DNA of 16,121 nt, taken from positions 1 to 16,121 of the forward strand of contig JALREG010000020.1 in the NCBI GenBank assembly GCA_023253905.1. Reading direction: 5' to 3'. The notes beneath the pieces were generated by a model that saw only the letters and a program-made list of their open reading frames with translations, made no database searches and was not told the origin of the DNA. How positions within the stretch are numbered: position 1 is the stretch's first letter; each line of letters opens with the position of its first letter. Positions 14,298 through 16,121 of the stretch are shown piece after piece. The position numbers and the translations under genes are program-made. The DNA is from Burkholderiaceae bacterium (GTDB taxonomy: Bacteria; Pseudomonadota; Gammaproteobacteria; Burkholderiales; Burkholderiaceae).

Positions 14298-15042
14298 CGC
14301 GCTCAGGCTGGAGTCCGTCAGTAAGGCCTTTGGTGGCCTTCGGGTCATTGAAGACCTGAGCTTTGCTGTGCCGAGCGGTAGCCGCACCGCGCTCATCGGT
14401 CCGAATGGCGCCGGTAAGACCACGGTGTTCAACCTGATCAGCGGCGTCTACACCACCGATTCCGGGAACATCCTGATTGGCGGCACCGACGCGGCTGGGG
14501 TTTCCGCCGCCCGGCGGATCGGCTTGGGTCTGGCGCGCTCGTTTCAGAATATCCGGCTGATGCCGCACCTGTCTGCGGTTGAAAATGTGATGCTGGGCGA
14601 ACACCACCGGCGTCACCCGCTTGCTCCCGCCTGGGGGCGGCGAGCGACTGAAAAGGCCCGGGCGGCGCTTGCCGATGCCGGGCTGGATGCCTACGACGGC
14701 ATGGTGGTGTCCGAACTGCCTTACGGCATTCAGAAGCGCATCGAGGTGGTGCGTGCGCTCCTTGCCGACCCTTCGCTACTGCTGCTCGATGAGCCCGCGG
14801 CGGGGCTGAATGGGGCCGAGACTGACGAACTCCGGAATCTCCTGGAACGGGTGTCTGCACGCGGGGTCACCATTTTGGTGGTGGAGCATGACATGCCCTT
14901 CGTGCACAGCTTCTGCAATCACGTGGTAGTGCTCAATTTCGGGCGAAAGATTTACGACGGCGATAACGAGGGCGTGCGCCGTGACCCGGCGGTACTCGAA
15001 GCCTATCTGGGGAGCAGCGCAGGAGCCACCGATGCTGCTTGA
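14290..15042 (+). CDS. livG: HAAT ABC importer ATP-binding protein, LivG-like
   Basis: The 250-residue ATPase carries all core motifs: Walker A GPNGAGKT at 37-44, Q-loop SFQNIRL at about 84-90, the LivG-type signature LPYGIQKRIEVVRAL at 143-157 in place of LSGGQ, Walker B LLLLDEP at 163-169 with the catalytic Glu168, and H-loop VVEHDM at 197-202 (His200). The C terminus AYLGSS is usual for the family. GTG is the start, backed by AGGAGG. Its end overlaps the LivF-like start by 11 nt. It pairs with the LivF-like protein to power the permease pair. Confidence 0.96.
   Translation: MADALRLESVSKAFGGLRVIEDLSFAVPSGSRTALIGPNGAGKTTVFNLISGVYTTDSGNILIGGTDAAGVSAARRIGLGLARSFQNIRLMPHLSAVENVMLGEHHRRHPLAPAWGRRATEKARAALADAGLDAYDGMVVSELPYGIQKRIEVVRALLADPSLLLLDEPAAGLNGAETDELRNLLERVSARGVTILVVEHDMPFVHSFCNHVVVLNFGRKIYDGDNEGVRRDPAVLEAYLGSSAGATDAA
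15021..15025 (+). promoter_or_regulatory. Ribosome-binding site deciding the LivF-like start
   Basis: AGGAG lies 6 nt before ATG 15032. It argues against the earlier in-frame ATG at 14981, whose extra 17 residues have no family match. Confidence 0.75.
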
Positions 15043-15751
15043 GGTCCGCGCGCTCGACGTCACCTACGGCACCACCCGGGCCGTGCGCGGCCTTGACCTT
15101 ACAGTCGAGGCGGGCGAGATCGTGACCGTGCTGGGCGCAAACGGCGCGGGCAAGAGCTCGCTGCTCAGGGCGGTACAGGGGCTGGTTCGTCCGGCAAGTG
15201 GATCGATCCTTTTCAACGGCGAGCCGGTTGCCGGGTCGTCGGCAGCGAACCGCGTGTCGCGAGGCTTGGTACTGGTGCCCGAAGGCCGACAGATCTTCAC
15301 CAGCCTCACGGTGCACGACAATCTCCTGATGGGCGCGTACTCGCGGCGTGATGACCCCTCACGGGAAATCGATCAGATCTATCAGCGCTTTCCCAACCTT
15401 GCGCGCCGTCGCGACATGTTTGCTTCTGTGCTGTCGGGCGGTGAGCAGCAGATGCTTGCCATTGGTCGGGCGCTCCTGTCGCGCCCGAAGCTGATGATGC
15501 TAGATGAGCCCTCGCTTGGACTGAGTCCGCTCCTCGTGCGTGCGCTCTTCGATCTGATCGGCGAATTGAATCGCGACGGGCTCAGTATGCTGCTGGTCGA
15601 ACAGAACACGCAGATGGCGCTTCAGTGCGCGCATCGCGCCTATGTGCTTGAATTGGGGCAGCTGGCCATGTCCGGGCCGGCTGCCGACATTCTTGGCGAT
15701 CCCCGGATCGCTGCCGCTTATCTCGGATCGTCTGAAAGGAGACATGGATGA
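15032..15751 (+). CDS. livF: HAAT ABC importer ATP-binding protein, LivF-like
   Basis: The 239-residue product begins MLLEVRALDVTYG, exactly as the family does, which with the RBS fixes the ATG at 15032. Walker A GANGAGKS is at 35-42, VPEGRQIF at 82-89 is the LivF-specific Q-loop surroundings, LSGGEQQ at 134-140 is the ABC signature, Walker B LMMLDEP at 154-160 with Glu159, and the switch-region residue is in LLVEQNTQMAL where LivF usually shows Q instead of the histidine, as here. Overlaps: 11 nt with LivG-like upstream and ATGA with the binding protein downstream. Confidence 0.96.
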   Translation: MLLEVRALDVTYGTTRAVRGLDLTVEAGEIVTVLGANGAGKSSLLRAVQGLVRPASGSILFNGEPVAGSSAANRVSRGLVLVPEGRQIFTSLTVHDNLLMGAYSRRDDPSREIDQIYQRFPNLARRRDMFASVLSGGEQQMLAIGRALLSRPKLMMLDEPSLGLSPLLVRALFDLIGELNRDGLSMLLVEQNTQMALQCAHRAYVLELGQLAMSGPAADILGDPRIAAAYLGSSERRHG

Positions 15752-16121
15752 AGCTCAAAGCAATCGTACTCGCTGTGGCGCTGGCTGCGGCCGGGCCGCT
15801 AGCTGCTCAGGATCTGGTTCTGGGCCTTACGCACGCAAAAACTGGCCGCTATGCAGGCGTTGGAATCGGAACTGAGGTGGCGGTTGACATCGCGGTGGCC
15901 GAGATCAACGCCGCGGGTGGGGTCAACGGCAAGAAGCTGCGTATCGAAAAATTCGATACGGGTAGCGAGGCGAAAAACGCCCAGGTAGCGGCGCAGAAGT
16001 TCACCCAGGACGCACGTGCGCTGGGCATCATCGGCCCGTTCTCCAGCCAGGAGGCGCAGGTGGCTTTCGCAGCCGGTGAGCGGCTTGAAATCGTACAGGT
16101 GCCGAACGCAGCCTCCGCTCC
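15748..16121 (+). CDS. HAAT-type ABC substrate-binding protein (LivK-like), 3'-truncated by the window edge
   Basis: An open frame of 124 codons running off the right edge. It begins with a Sec signal (MKLKAIVLAVALAAAGPLAAQ), likely cut after AA-AAQ at about residue 20, then DLVLGLTHAKTGRYAGVGIGTEVAVDIAVAEINAAGGVNGKKLRIEKFDTGS, the standard N-terminal lobe of Peripla_BP_6 proteins, and GIIGPFSSQEAQVA, the ligand-contacting segment. AAGGAG lies 6 nt before the ATG, and the ATG shares ATGA with the LivF-like stop. It completes the importer. About two thirds of the protein is missing, so ligand class cannot be guessed from binding residues. Confidence 0.93.
   Translation, partial: MKLKAIVLAVALAAAGPLAAQDLVLGLTHAKTGRYAGVGIGTEVAVDIAVAEINAAGGVNGKKLRIEKFDTGSEAKNAQVAAQKFTQDARALGIIGPFSSQEAQVAFAAGERLEIVQVPNAASA

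Noticed and set aside
14981..15031. Earlier ATG for the LivF-like gene at 14981
   Set aside because: It would add 17 residues without family similarity; the ATG at 15032 has AGGAG 6 nt upstream.
1..16121. Mobile elements, CRISPR arrays, tRNA or rRNA genes, phage genes
   Set aside because: No transposase or integrase motifs, regularly spaced repeats, or recognisable RNA genes were found on either strand.

Overview
The window is G+C-rich throughout, densely coded and carries no insertion sequence, tRNA, rRNA or CRISPR array. Every recognisable gene is a catabolic enzyme or a solute importer of a type common in soil and freshwater Proteobacteria. The gene mix (NMT1-type binding protein, Asp/Glu-racemase family enzyme, Liv-type importer, 4-oxalocrotonate-type tautomerase, Cox-type molybdenum hydroxylase) suggests a betaproteobacterium, perhaps Burkholderiales. 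That placement is inference and no phylogenetic marker is present. No transcriptional regulator lies in the window.

Region 1 (2-5849, plus strand) looks like one operon of six genes: a 5'-truncated large subunit of a molybdenum hydroxylase, a D-tartrate-dehydratase-like enolase-superfamily enzyme, a small VOC/glyoxalase protein, the FAD subunit and the [2Fe-2S] subunit of the same hydroxylase, and an aldose-1-epimerase-like mutarotase. The hydroxylase subunits are separated by the dehydratase and VOC genes. A mutarotase plus an aldehyde- or heterocycle-oxidising hydroxylase plus a hydroxy-acid dehydratase could form an oxidative route for an aldose or hydroxy-aldehyde (inference).

Region 2 (5917-7428) holds a small tautomerase (minus) divergent from a class A FAD-dependent monooxygenase (plus); both families are typical of aromatic breakdown.

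Region 3 (7572-11019, minus strand) reads SBP -> class II aldolase -> pyroglutamyl-peptidase-like -> Asp/Glu-racemase/maleate-isomerase-like. The first two genes are 11 nt apart, and the last two share an ATGA overlap. A 180-nt gap with a perfect 10-bp hairpin separates the pairs. The racemase-family protein appears to keep only one of the two family cysteines.

Region 4 (about 11220 to the window end, plus strand) is divergent from region 3. It starts with a luciferase-like (LLM) flavin-dependent oxidoreductase followed by a Liv/HAAT-type ABC importer in the order permease, permease, ATPase, ATPase, binding protein; the last gene runs off the window. The four junctions within the importer cassette all overlap. 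The importer probably brings in an organic acid, amide or aromatic acid that feeds the enzymes of the island, but the substrate cannot be read from sequence.
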